A stretch of 64,000 nucleotides of DNA, from positions 25,048,001 through 25,112,000 of the forward strand of contig OZ316893.1 in NCBI GenBank assembly GCA_973895155.1, in the 5' to 3' direction. A program made the translations under genes and the position numbers. Below the pieces are notes generated by a model. The model had not been told where the DNA came from. It did no database searches and saw nothing but the letters and a program-made list of their open reading frames with translations. Of this stretch, positions 25,165-35,861 are shown in pieces. Within the stretch, counting starts at the first letter, position 1; each line of letters begins with the position of its first letter. Source of the stretch: Marsupella aquatica (lineage: Eukaryota; Marchantiophyta).

Positions 25165-25940
25165 CCTCATGTGTTTATTAATCATCTGATTATTTCTGGT
25201 AACAAGGGCATACCCTTTTCACTCGGGAGTGTTAGTCCCTTGATTGTTTTTCTTTGTAATGGTTGGTGCTGTTTTGGAAAGGAATGTACAATCCAGATTA
25301 GGATAGGTGTATTATGAAATTTCTCTACTTATTCTGAAAATAGTAAACACTGGAAAACCTCTTAGGCCAATAAGTGTATTCATGTGTTGCTCTCAGAGCA
25401 TTATGCCAAGCAATAGCCCTCCAAAACTTGAATTAAAGTAATCATTTTTTAGGGCATTATAGCCCACTGTACTTTCAACAGGAAGTATATTAAAAAATGA
25501 TCTCAGGTCCCTTGCCTCCCCCTTTTGACTGGTGATCATTTCAAGATAAATCCATAACCCTAATCAATCGTTAAGAATGGCCCAACACAGAAAAGTTATC
25601 AACACCATTATTTATGTACCAAGCATCTTGCCCATTGAGCAAATTCATGCTCTCATGAGCTCAATTGTGAGCTCATCTCACTAGTTGTTGGACATATTTG
25701 GCTTGAATTGCCACTAGATGACATCAAGGCCTGGGTGATAAAGGTACAAAGGAGATTTGCTGTATTCATATCAGTGGTGAGACAAGGGTAGTGCTTGAGC
25801 CAGGGATGGAAAGTGAACTTCAAATATCCGTGTAGGAGAGCATGTATCAATTTCCTCAAAGCAGGGGTTCACAAACTAATTGAATAGGATTATTAACCAG
25901 TTTCTTGATTTGGGCAGACTGCAGTGTTTTGGTTCTTTGC
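25165..25940. other. intergenic, no gene recognised
   Basis: No family features seen on either strand. The stretch contains only short frames. Confidence 0.4.
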
Positions 25941-25944
25941 ACCC

Positions 25945-26210
25945 GCAGTCTTTGGGATAGATTGGAGACACCGGTTGGTGGTTTTTTCTCTGTGCCCGCT
26001 GGTCTTTGCCACCGCCGTCTTTGGGATAGATTGGAGACACCGGTTGGTGTTTTTTTCTCTGTGCCCTGCTTGTCTTTGCCACCACCGTCTTTGGGGTAGA
26101 TTGTTTTTTTCTCAGTGCCCTGCTGGTCTTTGCCACCGCCGGTCTTGGGGTAGGATGGGGACCCTTATGGTTTCTTTTTCTCTATGCCCTGCTAGTCTTT
26201 GCCAGGAAGG
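25945..26210. repeat. ~70-bp minisatellite
   Basis: About four copies of a unit running from GTCTTTGGGATAGATTGG through ACACCGGTTGGTG and TTTTTTCTCTGTGCCC to TGGTCTTTGCCACC. The third copy has lost the middle block. The minus strand reads through three units with a repeating Arg/Lys-rich peptide (RAQRKKHQPVSPIYPKD), but there is no sign of a real gene around it. Confidence 0.75.
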
Positions 26211-26469
26211 GCTTTGGAAGAGATTGGGCACCTGTTATGTTGTGTTATGTTTTCTTTTCTTTTTAATTTATTGCAAAAAGTGGGAGGGGAGGCAACGTTT
26301 CTGTTCTCTGAATGTTTAATCCTCAGCCAATCACAAACACGTCCTCCTGTCGAGTGTCAACATGCACAACCTTTCCTGAAGAAGAAGCTTCACTTCCCAC
26401 TTTACATGGCCGTGGTAGTCAATTTCATTCCCTGGGCTTGGGGAAGCACAGACACTCCAAACACAGCAC

Positions 26470-27026
26470 GCAGAGCACGTGAATCGCATGCTTCCTGAAG
26501 AAGACGCCGTCAGGAGAAGACGGCATCACTTTTGGAATCCAGTGGCTATTAAAAAAACAGATTCGAGTCCAATTGGTGGAGAGTCAAGAGAGGATTCAGA
26601 GTTTGGGGCTTAGAATTTCAATTGCTGAAGAAGAGTGAGGAGAGTATTCGAAGGTTGAAATTCATTTGCTGGAGCCAGGTCAGGGATCAATTGCCTAAGG
26701 AGAGTCACGTGGGTACTCTGTAATTCTTTGGGATCCGATTGGTGAAGGAGAGTCATGAGAACAGTCAATCAACTTCTAGGAATCCAATTGCTGAAAAAGA
26801 ATCGGAGATAGGTCGGAATTGTGAATCCAATTGTTGATGGAGAGTCGCAAGAGAATTTTATGGAATTTTGGAATACTATTTCTGAAGTTGAGTGAGGAGA
26901 GTTTTCAAACTTTCGAATCCAATTGCTGAAGGACACCACAGAGAGATTTCAGAGTGTCTCTGGGGTAACTTGTAAAGGTGGCCAACCGAACCAGGCAAAC
27001 CCTTTCAACTGAATAATCTTGCAGCT
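26470..27026 (+). promoter_or_regulatory. upstream region of the LTP gene, repeat-built
   Basis: From about 26555 to 26945 the sequence is six or seven degenerate copies, about 55-65 bp each, of a line like GAATCCAATTGCTGAAGGAGAGTCAnGAGA. The repeat stops about 80 bp before the lipid-transfer-protein start codon, so it is probably 5' UTR or proximal promoter. Two G-box cores, CACGTG, lie at about 26478 and 26706 (TCACGTGGGT). G-boxes bind bZIP and bHLH factors and often give abscisic-acid or light response, so such control is possible but not shown. Confidence 0.45.
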
Positions 27027-27395
27027 ATGGCAAGAGGCTCACCAAATGTATGTCAGAGTAAGGGCCGGCTTGAGTTGTTGCTTGTGAGGAGGCTCCTACT
27101 TTTCTTAATGCTTCTACTAGGTACCCATAAGTCTGCACCCGCTGTTGTAAGAGCAACAGCAACAGCAGCTCCAGAATGTGATCAGCCGATGAACATCATG
27201 ATCAATCTTCTCAGACCCTGTGTCCCCGCACTGCTTAATGTAGATGACCGTCCGTCATCGCTCTGCTGTCAGGATTTGGGACAAATCTCATATGGATGTT
27301 ATTGCTTCATAGAGTCGTCGCTGCCAGTCATGGGTGTCACTGTTGCTGATGCAGAACGAGTGGCAACGTATTGTCAAAAGCAACACCGGTGCTAA
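27027..27395 (+). CDS. non-specific lipid-transfer-like protein
   Basis: A 122-residue secreted protein of the plant lipid-transfer/2S-albumin superfamily, which binds lipids in the cell wall. After a basic start (residues 1-22) comes a hydrophobic signal segment, RLLLFLMLLLGTH, with cleavage likely near residues 36-49. The mature part has exactly eight cysteines in family order: C51-x13-C65-x14-C80C81-x9-C91-x-C93-x22-C116-x5-C122. These form four disulfides around a lipid cavity. The first spacing is longer than in classical type 1 or 2 LTPs, so I leave the subtype open. There is no sign of an intron and no GPI-anchor tail, since the protein ends at the eighth cysteine. The start ATG follows GCAGCT and is the only one giving the signal peptide. 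Confidence 0.85.
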   Translation: MARGSPNVCQSKGRLELLLVRRLLLFLMLLLGTHKSAPAVVRATATAAPECDQPMNIMINLLRPCVPALLNVDDRPSSLCCQDLGQISYGCYCFIESSLPVMGVTVADAERVATYCQKQHRC

Positions 27396-27399
27396 GGGA

Positions 27400-28455
27400 G
27401 AAGGTTCTCAACCTTCCAGCCCGATGCCTGATGGTGAGTCTGAATTAACGAAATTGAAGTCGATGGTGCGCCACATCGGCCAAGGGACGAACATTGCAGG
27501 CAAATGATTTAAAATTTCGCTGCACCGTGGCACATGCAACAGAAAGAGGTAGTAAGACCAGGAGCTGATCAAAAGTCAGATCTGAGCCTCGTATCATAAC
27601 TAAATGTCTGTATAACTTACCAAGTGGTTTCTTAGTGTGTGATTAAAGTGCATCCACAAATGGATTTGCGCTTGTCGGAAGGTGTTGGTGAGCATACGTC
27701 GGGGTTGACCCAAAACCAAATTGGAATTGGCAGGATGACAAACTTACTGAGGATGAGCCCTAGAAGTCCCTCAAGTTCTCAGCCTCGTCATTCAAATGTG
27801 GGGATTCATTCCAAATTTTGGATACAGCTTGGTTTCTTGCAAAAAGGAAGCTGAGAGTAGAAGCATTCATCACATCCCACAATAGCGAGGAATGTTTTTA
27901 ATGCCAAGCTGATGTCATTGAATATGTTTGATCCACAGCATCACCGACATCGACTCTCTTGATTGTCAGAAAACAGTCACCCCTGACTAATAAGAGAAGT
28001 GCGTAGTGTCTCCTCGTACCGTTCAAAAGTGCCCCTCTCAATGCATACATCCGGCCTTTCCCATCTGAACCACACCTCTATTGGTTCACAGGAACTTTCT
28101 TGGAGGTTGCTGCTCATGGTGTTTTACGATCAGTCTTGGAAGTGGATGGGGAAGTGGTAGACCGCGCGAAATCAGCACAGCTTATGCATGCCACAAGAGT
28201 TGTACGTTCCAACATGCTGATTGGAAACAGAAGTCCCACATTACTTAGTCAACCTAGGAGAAAATCAATCGGAAGATCGTGCAGATTAATTCTCATTCTC
28301 ACCAGACATAACAGCCCAATCGTCTCGAAAGTGTCACTTTGAATTCGCAATTAACTCGACATCATCACTTTAAGACAAGCACGTTTACACAGATACCACC
28401 CGATCGCCTACTAGGTAATTGCTGAAATTATCCATCTTGGCAGGGTACCTTACAA
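27400..28455. other. intergenic, 3' flank of LTP gene
   Basis: No gene recognised. It should include the LTP 3' UTR and polyadenylation region, but I see no unambiguous signal. Confidence 0.4.
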
Positions 28456-28678
28456 TTGAGTTCATTGGGTCCCAGCCGACTTTGCTTTCTAGTCGAATCA
28501 CATCTCCGGTTGGCACAGATTATCTTACTAGGTTTTTGTTCCAAAGTACTTTTCAATTTAAAATTGAGTTCATTGGGTCCCAGCCGACTTTGCTTCCATG
28601 ATTCTAGTCCAATCACATCTCCGGTTGGCACAGATTATGTTGCTAGGCTTTTGTTCCACAGTACTTTTTCAATTTAAC
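28456..28678 (+). repeat. tandem duplication, 108/115 bp
   Basis: Copy 1 is 28456-28563 and copy 2 is 28564-28678. Both start TTGAGTTCATTGGGTCCCAG and end in CAATTTA-like sequence. Copy 2 has about 7 extra bases near CCATGATTC and a few substitutions. Confidence 0.85.
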
Positions 28679-29225
28679 TTGGCTCAGGAAGGATGCAACT
28701 GGACTTTGTCGTGATTTTTTGGCCACAAGACAGCCATTGGTTGCCTAGACTTTTTTAGTCACGAAGAGGTGAGTCCCCCCGGAAGAATAGTTTGTTCATC
28801 ATTGTAAGAGTGAGGCACGCCCCAACACAACATCGGATACCCTTTGACACAAAGCGCGTACAGTCAGAATAATGCCCTGAAGAAATTTCACGTAAGCATT
28901 GAGGTACCTCCCCTGTCAGTGTATAAGTACATGGATGGTCCGCGCAGCGTATATGTTATGACTACCAAAGCGACCATTTCTATATGTAGTGAATCCAACC
29001 ATATGGAACTGCAAATCGAGTCATGGTCACGAGTGCTTCAAAATTTGGTTTAGCCCTTTCTTCCTCGTAAATTGTGCAGGTATCACAAACTGTCCCCTTA
29101 ATCGGGAGCATCTGATATCTCCACAACTTAAAAAAGAAGGAATGAACCCAATCTTATGGAGTGTATGACTAGAACTTGCTCCTTCTACTGCTCACATTCG
29201 CTGACCGTCTTGTTAAATGGTGGTC

Positions 29226-29825
29226 ACCGGCGTTCATAAATGGGAGGTGGTTGAACTAACAGCGAAGAACATGGAGTTCAGGGTTCTAAGTTTCCACGTT
29301 CTTAGCCGTCAGTGCAGTACTCCCCTCGATGAATCAACTGCATCCCTCCATCACACCACCGCTTTACCTTCCTTACTTCTCGCATGTGCATCGTCTCGGT
29401 GTAGACTTAGCCGTTCAATAGCAGCCTCCATTTGGGCAAGCTTCACCTTGCACGGCACGGTTCGTTCCTGTTCGCTCTCTATGACTTATGGTTGTAATCC
29501 ACCTGCACTTTTGTCTTGCCCAGTTACCGGCGTTCATAAATGGGAGGTCGTTGAACTAACAGCGACGAACATGGAGTTCAGGGTTCTAAGTTTCCACGTT
29601 CTTAGCCGTCAGTCCAGTACTCCCCTCGATCAATCAACTGCATCCCTCCATCACACCACCGCTTTACCTCCCTTACTTCTGGCATGTGCATCGTCTCGGT
29701 GTAGACTTAGCCGTTCAATATCAGCCTCCATTTGGGCAAGCTTCACCTTCCACGGCACGGTTCGTTCCTGCTCGCTCTCTATGACTTATGGTTGTAATCC
29801 ACCTGGGCTTTTGTCTTGCCCAGTT
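29226..29825 (+). repeat. two tandem copies of exactly 300 bp
   Basis: 29226-29525 and 29526-29825 are about 97% alike. Both start ACCGGCGTTCATAAATGGG and end CTTTTGTCTTGCCCAGTT. The unit length is a multiple of three and both copies are open on the plus strand, giving a 221-codon frame from 29217. The translation has no recognisable domain, so I treat it as a recent duplication, not a gene. Confidence 0.85.
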
Positions 29826-29829
29826 AGAG

Positions 29830-30516
29830 CAATCAACGTTCCCTGCGAAGAAACGCGAGAAACTGCACCTGTTTATATATGACCAGAACTCATTAAAACA
29901 ACGCAACTATCGAATTTACGTTTTCGAGGCTGAGATCATACCCTATAGACGACAGGAACGAGAGGCATCCATCAGTGTAACTATGACAATTCAGCCCATC
30001 ATTAGCATGGGCCCATGCAAACGCATAGCCCACGATCTGGTCTTTTGTTGTCTTCATCCGGATGCTTCCTTGTTTGTCAAGACACTTCAAGGGATGCTAA
30101 TAGTCATGGAAATCTAAAACAACCATCGGGGAACTGGGCTAATACAATTATCATTTGGGATAACCACTGTTCCTCCTACAGCACTAAGGTATCAGGAGGA
30201 TAAGCTGAATTAGAGTGCTGAGAAAAGCCCGTCATAAACATAGGAGTCATGTAAGTATGACGACCGCTGTCTAGCACATTCCTTGTCCTCATCCAAATAT
30301 GCTACATTCTTGTCCCCACTAGTCCAACAGCCTTGGTGTGGGACAGCGACCGTGACAAACAACTCTCTTTTCAAGAACGGAGGTTTGGAGTTTATGGCAA
30401 ACCAAAACCTACCCGCAGTGCAGGGTGCAAGGTGCACATGCAAGCCCACTTTTAACAGAAATTCCACACCACATACATCCAACGACAATAACAACCTTCT
30501 AGATACACCATTCCGA
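29830..30516. other. intergenic, no gene recognised
   Basis: No protein family or RNA gene recognised on either strand. Confidence 0.35.
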
Positions 30517-30618
30517 CGAAGCCCTTCAAAATATATATCAAACTGCCAAAAAGCAGGGGGCGCTCCGACGAAGCCCTTCAAAATATATGTCAAACTGCCA
30601 AAAAGCAGGGGGTGCTGA
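30517..30618 (+). repeat. tandem 51-bp duplication
   Basis: Two copies, each starting (C)CGACGAAGCCCTTCAAAATA and ending in AAAAGCAGGGGG(C/T)GCT, with two differences. Just downstream, ACCCAATCAAGGGAAAACAA occurs twice, near 30648 and 30723. Confidence 0.8.
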
Positions 30619-30619
30619 A

Positions 30620-32420
30620 CCGGGAGACAGGATCCCACAGGCCAAAAACCCAATCAAGGGAAAACAAGAAAAAGGCCCAAAAGGCCACAAAGCCAAAAAG
30701 ACCAGGCACAAGCCCAGCACAAACCCAATCAAGGGAAAACAAAACACACTAACCTAAAGTCTACGCAGCCGCAAATTGAAGGGCCTGATAACGCTCAGTT
30801 GTGAACTGCGGAGGGTCAAACAAGGGAATCCCACTAGATGCCCGGACTCCAACTGCCTCTCCTCTATGAAGGATAGTGAAGGCCCAAAAACTTCTGTCAA
30901 TGGAAGCAAGATTGAGAACATCAAAGGGAAGTGACGAGAAAGACCTTTCCAGAACTCGGCCTAGTCAAATGAGCGCAAACTACACGAGATACATGAACCA
31001 AACGGAAAAGTAGTGGCATCAGAGAAAGTCACCTGAGTGACAACGCCCTACAGTAAGGATCAGAGCACGCCGATAGCCTACCTGTCCAACAGTGACCGAC
31101 AAGCAACCACAAACAAAAGGCAACCGCCACTTCCTTTTCCTTCCATCGATACCCTAAGCCGGCGGCAACATGCATGCCAATCATCCAGCTCAACGGGATG
31201 ACGACTCCCAACTGCAAATCATACAGCAGACCAAGCGAACAGGGCGACTCAAACTTTCTAGCGACAGTATCCAGAAGGTCATTTCAAGGAGCAGACGGGA
31301 AGACCCGTTGCTTAAGGTGGCTACAGATAGGACACGGCCCTTCGCCATATCCACAACTCTCCTTCTAGACCCACCGCCCACGCCATAGGATGGGCGTGCC
31401 GGAATTGAACAAAATCAAAACCACACGATTCACCGCCCATCGTCTACCGCCCTGTCTCAGATTTACAACAAAGAATTGTCTCCAAGAGAGGCTCGATGAC
31501 TCGATTGATTAGCGATGATCGGAATTTCACGGCAGAAGCGTCCGTCCTAAGCAGAAAGAAAGAACGTTTCCTCGCTTCTTGTCAATCGATCACTCCAGGT
31601 GGGCGGCTGTCAAGGAGCATGACCGAAACTCCGGAATGAAGGAAGTGGGTAATGAATGCAACTCGGTCTTCAAGTAATTACGAGCTTCACTGACGGCTAC
31701 CGTGAGTCATGCATGAGAGTATGAGACGATGCAATCAAGCAATTCCTCACACCAAGCAACCAGAACGGATTATGAATACAATTCTACACAATGCAGTTGA
31801 AACCCTAAAAACGTGATCTACAACTAATATAAAGGATTCAGCATTTTTTTACGTAGTCCCAATACAAAAAAAGCTCCTGGGCAAGAAAAATACACCATAG
31901 TTGGATTCCTTTGGCTGTTTTCCTGACCATTGAAAAAGTAAATGGGCACCCCTGGGGCATGTGTGCTTCCCCAAGCTGCCCCATAAATGCCCCTACCCGA
32001 CTACCTATGGGCCGATCCTCCTTGCACCATGCAACGCACGGGCATAGGGTTCATTCCATGTATAATCCCAATTCGATCCTCGGATGTCCAAAATCCAAAA
32101 CCCTAAAAAAGCTTTGAGATGTGGACTTAAATGTGGATAAATACAGCTGTGTATAAGTTTGTTATGCAGGTCCGGTCATGTACACTAGTTCCTTAATATT
32201 ACAACATATATTTTTTTTGTAAATGCACCAAAAAATGCACCTTTTGTCATGCAGGTGGATGTCACTAAATTACAAAGACATAGGCGCATTTCTGTCTATA
32301 AGAGTGCACATGCATTAGTCAATTACTGCAACACATATGCGGCACATGGTCGTTTCATGCACTTATCCAGTTGGATTGTGCAGTATGAGGATTCCGTGTA
32401 TGAGGTGTTGCTTATGACCT
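30620..32420. other. GC-richer stretch, no gene recognised
   Basis: 30750-31000 on the minus strand has an open segment (around SIDRSFWAFTILHRGE) ending in a stop, which could be the tail of a decayed element protein, but I cannot name it. The rest shows no conserved feature. Confidence 0.35.
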
Positions 32421-32476
32421 TACTAGACACTTGCAGCAGTGCATAAGTGAAAATGCACTGCTGCAAGTGTCTAGTA
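32421..32476. repeat. perfect 24-bp inverted repeat (hairpin)
   Basis: Arm 32421-32444 begins TACTAGACACTTGCAGCAG and pairs without mismatch with 32453-32476. The loop is 8 nt, AAGTGAAA. A second inverted repeat follows at 32522-32532 (CTGCACTTATG) and 32550-32560, with a 17-nt loop, and shares the CACTTATG word. A perfect hairpin of this length in otherwise decayed sequence is unexpected. Confidence 0.85.
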
Positions 32477-32629
32477 CTGGAAAGTGCAAATGTACATATG
32501 GAGACTTCATATTTGACACCTCTGCACTTATGTCATAGTACATAACAGGCATAAGTGCAGGCTTGGGGTGTCTTTCCGGGAGCCTGCACTTAGACACAAT
32601 AGACTGTGTACTCCATGGACCCTAAATGA

Positions 32630-33101
32630 AAACTGTTATTTGACGGACCCCTGCAAGGAAAACTCTTTTGATGAACCCCATCTGGACAGTTTTTTTTAAT
32701 AGTTTTTTTAATTTGAAATTAAAGGGGGACAGTTCCCCATCCGGACAGTTGATATAACTCAAATCAACTTACCCAAAATCTCATGGGAAGCATGAGTCCA
32801 TCAAGTAATACATTTCAATTTTGGGGTCCATCAAACATATCTCTCAAAAAATACTCCGCCAAAAGTTGATATACCTAAAATCAATGTACCAAAAATCTCA
32901 TGGGTCTCAAGAGTCCATCAAGTAATAACTCTCAATTTAATACTCTATGGTGCAGAAGAGTTTGATCATAAACTCCACATTTGACGTATTTGCTTGATGG
33001 ACCCCAAAAATGGAAAATATTACATGATGCGACCCCTACATTGTTGGGTAAGTTGACATCAACAGTCTGGATCACTCTGAGTCCCATCAAGTATATACCT
33101 C
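32630..33101. mobile_element. remnant of the 55-64 kb TIR transposon family
   Basis: The right end, 33083-33101, reads CCCATCAAGTATATACCTC. Its complement, GAGGTATATACTTGATGGG, matches the termini of the elements at 55496, 59199 and 62277. Internal lines such as GGTCCATCAA and TTGACGGACCCCT fit the same family. An internal block with ATCTCATGGG and AGTCCATCAAGTAATA occurs twice, near 32790 and 32900. The left end is not recognisable. Confidence 0.45.
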
Positions 33102-34581
33102 TTACCATTTGAACTGGTCACCAAACCAAGTGGTCCATTCTTTAGACATCCAAGGTTTTGATAAACTGTCATTCCTTATCATACCCACCAAACATGTTAG
33201 ATTCATTGACCGGTGCCCAAAAGTAACTACTACCTTGAAAAAAAGTGTTTTCCAATTCCTCTCCACGTTTAGCCATGTGAGCATTTTTTGGTCACAACCA
33301 GGGATGTCTATGTTGCAGCAATATACAAAAATGACCTCATGTGTTTGACTCAAGACCAGAATCACTTAGACCCCAACTTAGATCCATGAACGTAAACACA
33401 TGTTTGTAACAACAACCAACAGGGGTACAAAAATAATTGAATAAATAAACGGTAGAATATTTGAGATTGACAGATTGGATAAGATTTCGATGATTAACAA
33501 TGATAGGGTGCACATTGACCTTAAAATACTTCAAACTTGTCAAGTGTTCTTTTCAAATTGTATGGTGTTGTTTATGTGCAACTAGGGTACATCACATAAA
33601 TCATTTTGAGATTTTACATATGTTTTCTGCCTTTTTTGTGAACTGGATCAACAATGTTCACCAAGACTATTGGATATACAGTCATATTGACACTTAAGAT
33701 AATACACATCTAACGCGAAATGGATGTATATATCCAAACCACCTGTCAATATGTCTGGATATCAAACGGATATAGAACCCACTTTAGTGATGTATGATTG
33801 TCACCATTTTGAGCTATATCAGAAGAGGTTATAGCCATAACTTTCTAGTCTCAAGCCCATCTGGGCTAAGAGTTTTATTGGTGTTTCTTGGGGACCTACT
33901 AGCACTACAAATTTCAAGACATGGATTTCCAAAAACTTTTCAATGACCCTCATCAAACCAATCAGATAAAACAGAAGAAAAAAATTAAAAATTGGGTGGG
34001 ATTGGGGTAGTGAAAAGTGAATTAAACCAAATGCTAGTAGTTACCACAAACTATTTTAAAGATCCATTTGGATTCACACAGAATTAATGGAGGGCAGCTT
34101 GAATGGATCCAGAGTGAAAGGCTGTGTAAGGGGAAAATGCTAACAAGCAGCTTTCTTTTGCAACGTACTGACACCTTTACAAGTCAGTGCAAATATTGAA
34201 TCATTCATCCCCTTGTCAACCCCTAGTACTCTATTCTTGCAAAGGGGGCCTGCACAGAGGTTGCCAAAACAGAGTTAAGGGGCAAAAGGGGTGAATGGAA
34301 ATCAACACCTCGCCATCTTTTTGGTCACTATGATAAATGGTGGAGGATGATATCAGTTACATTTATCCACACTGAACTAAGTGCACAGGTCCAGCTAGCG
34401 TTCTTGAGGTCAAGCTATTCAGTAAAAGCACATGTCTTATTGCAATACTTGATTTTTCATGGCTTTGGCAGCCCCCACTAACTGAAAACATAGCTGCAGC
34501 TGCCAATTAAGAAAAAAAAAACATGTTTGTATTGTTTCCAAGCATTAGTGGTTAAATTGTCTCAATCTATTAAATACAAAA
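33102..34581. other. intergenic, no gene recognised
   Basis: AT-rich, without supported features. Confidence 0.4.
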
Positions 34582-34742
34582 TCATTGTGAATGTTTTAAG
34601 AAGTGGGGGGGGGGGGGAGGTGTTGCAGCTTGAAATCCAAAGGGATCTGGCCATTTCCAGGGTTCTTTTGGTAAAGATCCAGAATTCTTTGGAACATTAA
34701 GGGCCATCTGACTTTGGTCCATGTCACAAGAACAAAGGCAAC
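34582..34742 (-). CDS. possible terminal exon of an unknown gene
   Basis: On the minus strand a clear acceptor (TTTCATTTCACAG, exon from 34742) opens a frame containing QMALNVPKNSG, PWKWPDPFG and a Pro run, ending at a stop at 34582. The Pro run comes from a 13-base C tract (G13 at 34605-34617 on the plus strand), which would make the frame length-unstable. I could not find upstream exons or a family. It may be chance. Confidence 0.2.
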
Positions 34743-35861
34743 CTGTGAAATGAAAGACAATATGTGAGCACCAATTGCCACTTAATATTTGAAATGAACA
34801 TGAGAAAATATCCAGGGCTTGTCTCTAGTCTAGTAACCCAAAATAAATTTGGAGATCTGCTTAGTGCCTTCACAGAGAGTGTTGTCAACCCATGCCAAAT
34901 TTTAGTTTGGTGTCATGAAGAGTGTTTCCACACCAGAGATTATATCATATTGAGAGTCCTCCAACTACTTTGTATTCTTTAAAGTGCACGAAACCCATAA
35001 TTATGGATTGTTCAAAACTATTTAGAATTCCCTACTGTTATTGACCTACCTTTGCCCTGAACCCAGTGATGGGTTTAAGAGCTTCCCATAACGCAACCTA
35101 ACATATTATTCTCCTGATTTAGTTTGTTAAGTTTTAAGTGAATGCATGGACTGAAAGTCAGTGTTTACATGAAGATACTTGGAATATTCTGAGAATGTCT
35201 CTCAGGAAATACTTAGTCACGTTTCACAACCACTCTCATATATTTTGTCAGTCAGGTACAAAATTTTAATAATATAATGGCACTAAGGTAGTACAAGACA
35301 CATTCTAAAACCCCAAGTAAAGTAAGTGATTGCTCAAAGGTCCATTTTGGTCCTTACAAATGTAATTCTGTCTTCAAAAGACACTAGAATGGAGGATTTT
35401 CAAACTAGCCCTAACTGCCTGTTCTTTGAATGTGAATAGAGGACAGGACAATAGAAATGTCAACAAATTATATTCTCTATTCACCTTATTTGAGGGTTGT
35501 AATGAAATGACAGAAAAGAACATCATGCATGTCATCATGTTAACAATCATACATATCATACTATCCTCCTTTCTATGAACATATAGTATGGTGGGGCCCT
35601 AGAGTCATAACCTAGAGACTTCACTCTGGAAGCCTAGACCTCAACTCTAGCTTCCCTTCTCGCTTTATAAGTAAGATACAAATGACAATGATTGTTAAAC
35701 AAATCTCATGCAATTCAACTTTTTGTCTGTTAGTATTTGAGTCCTTGAGAATAGAAGGATACAGAAAAATCAGTGTTTTGTGCTGGAGTTGTGGGAAGTG
35801 GGATGGCACTACAATATGTGCCACAACTTGGCCCAAGGGACATATTTTCATCTGGATCAGT

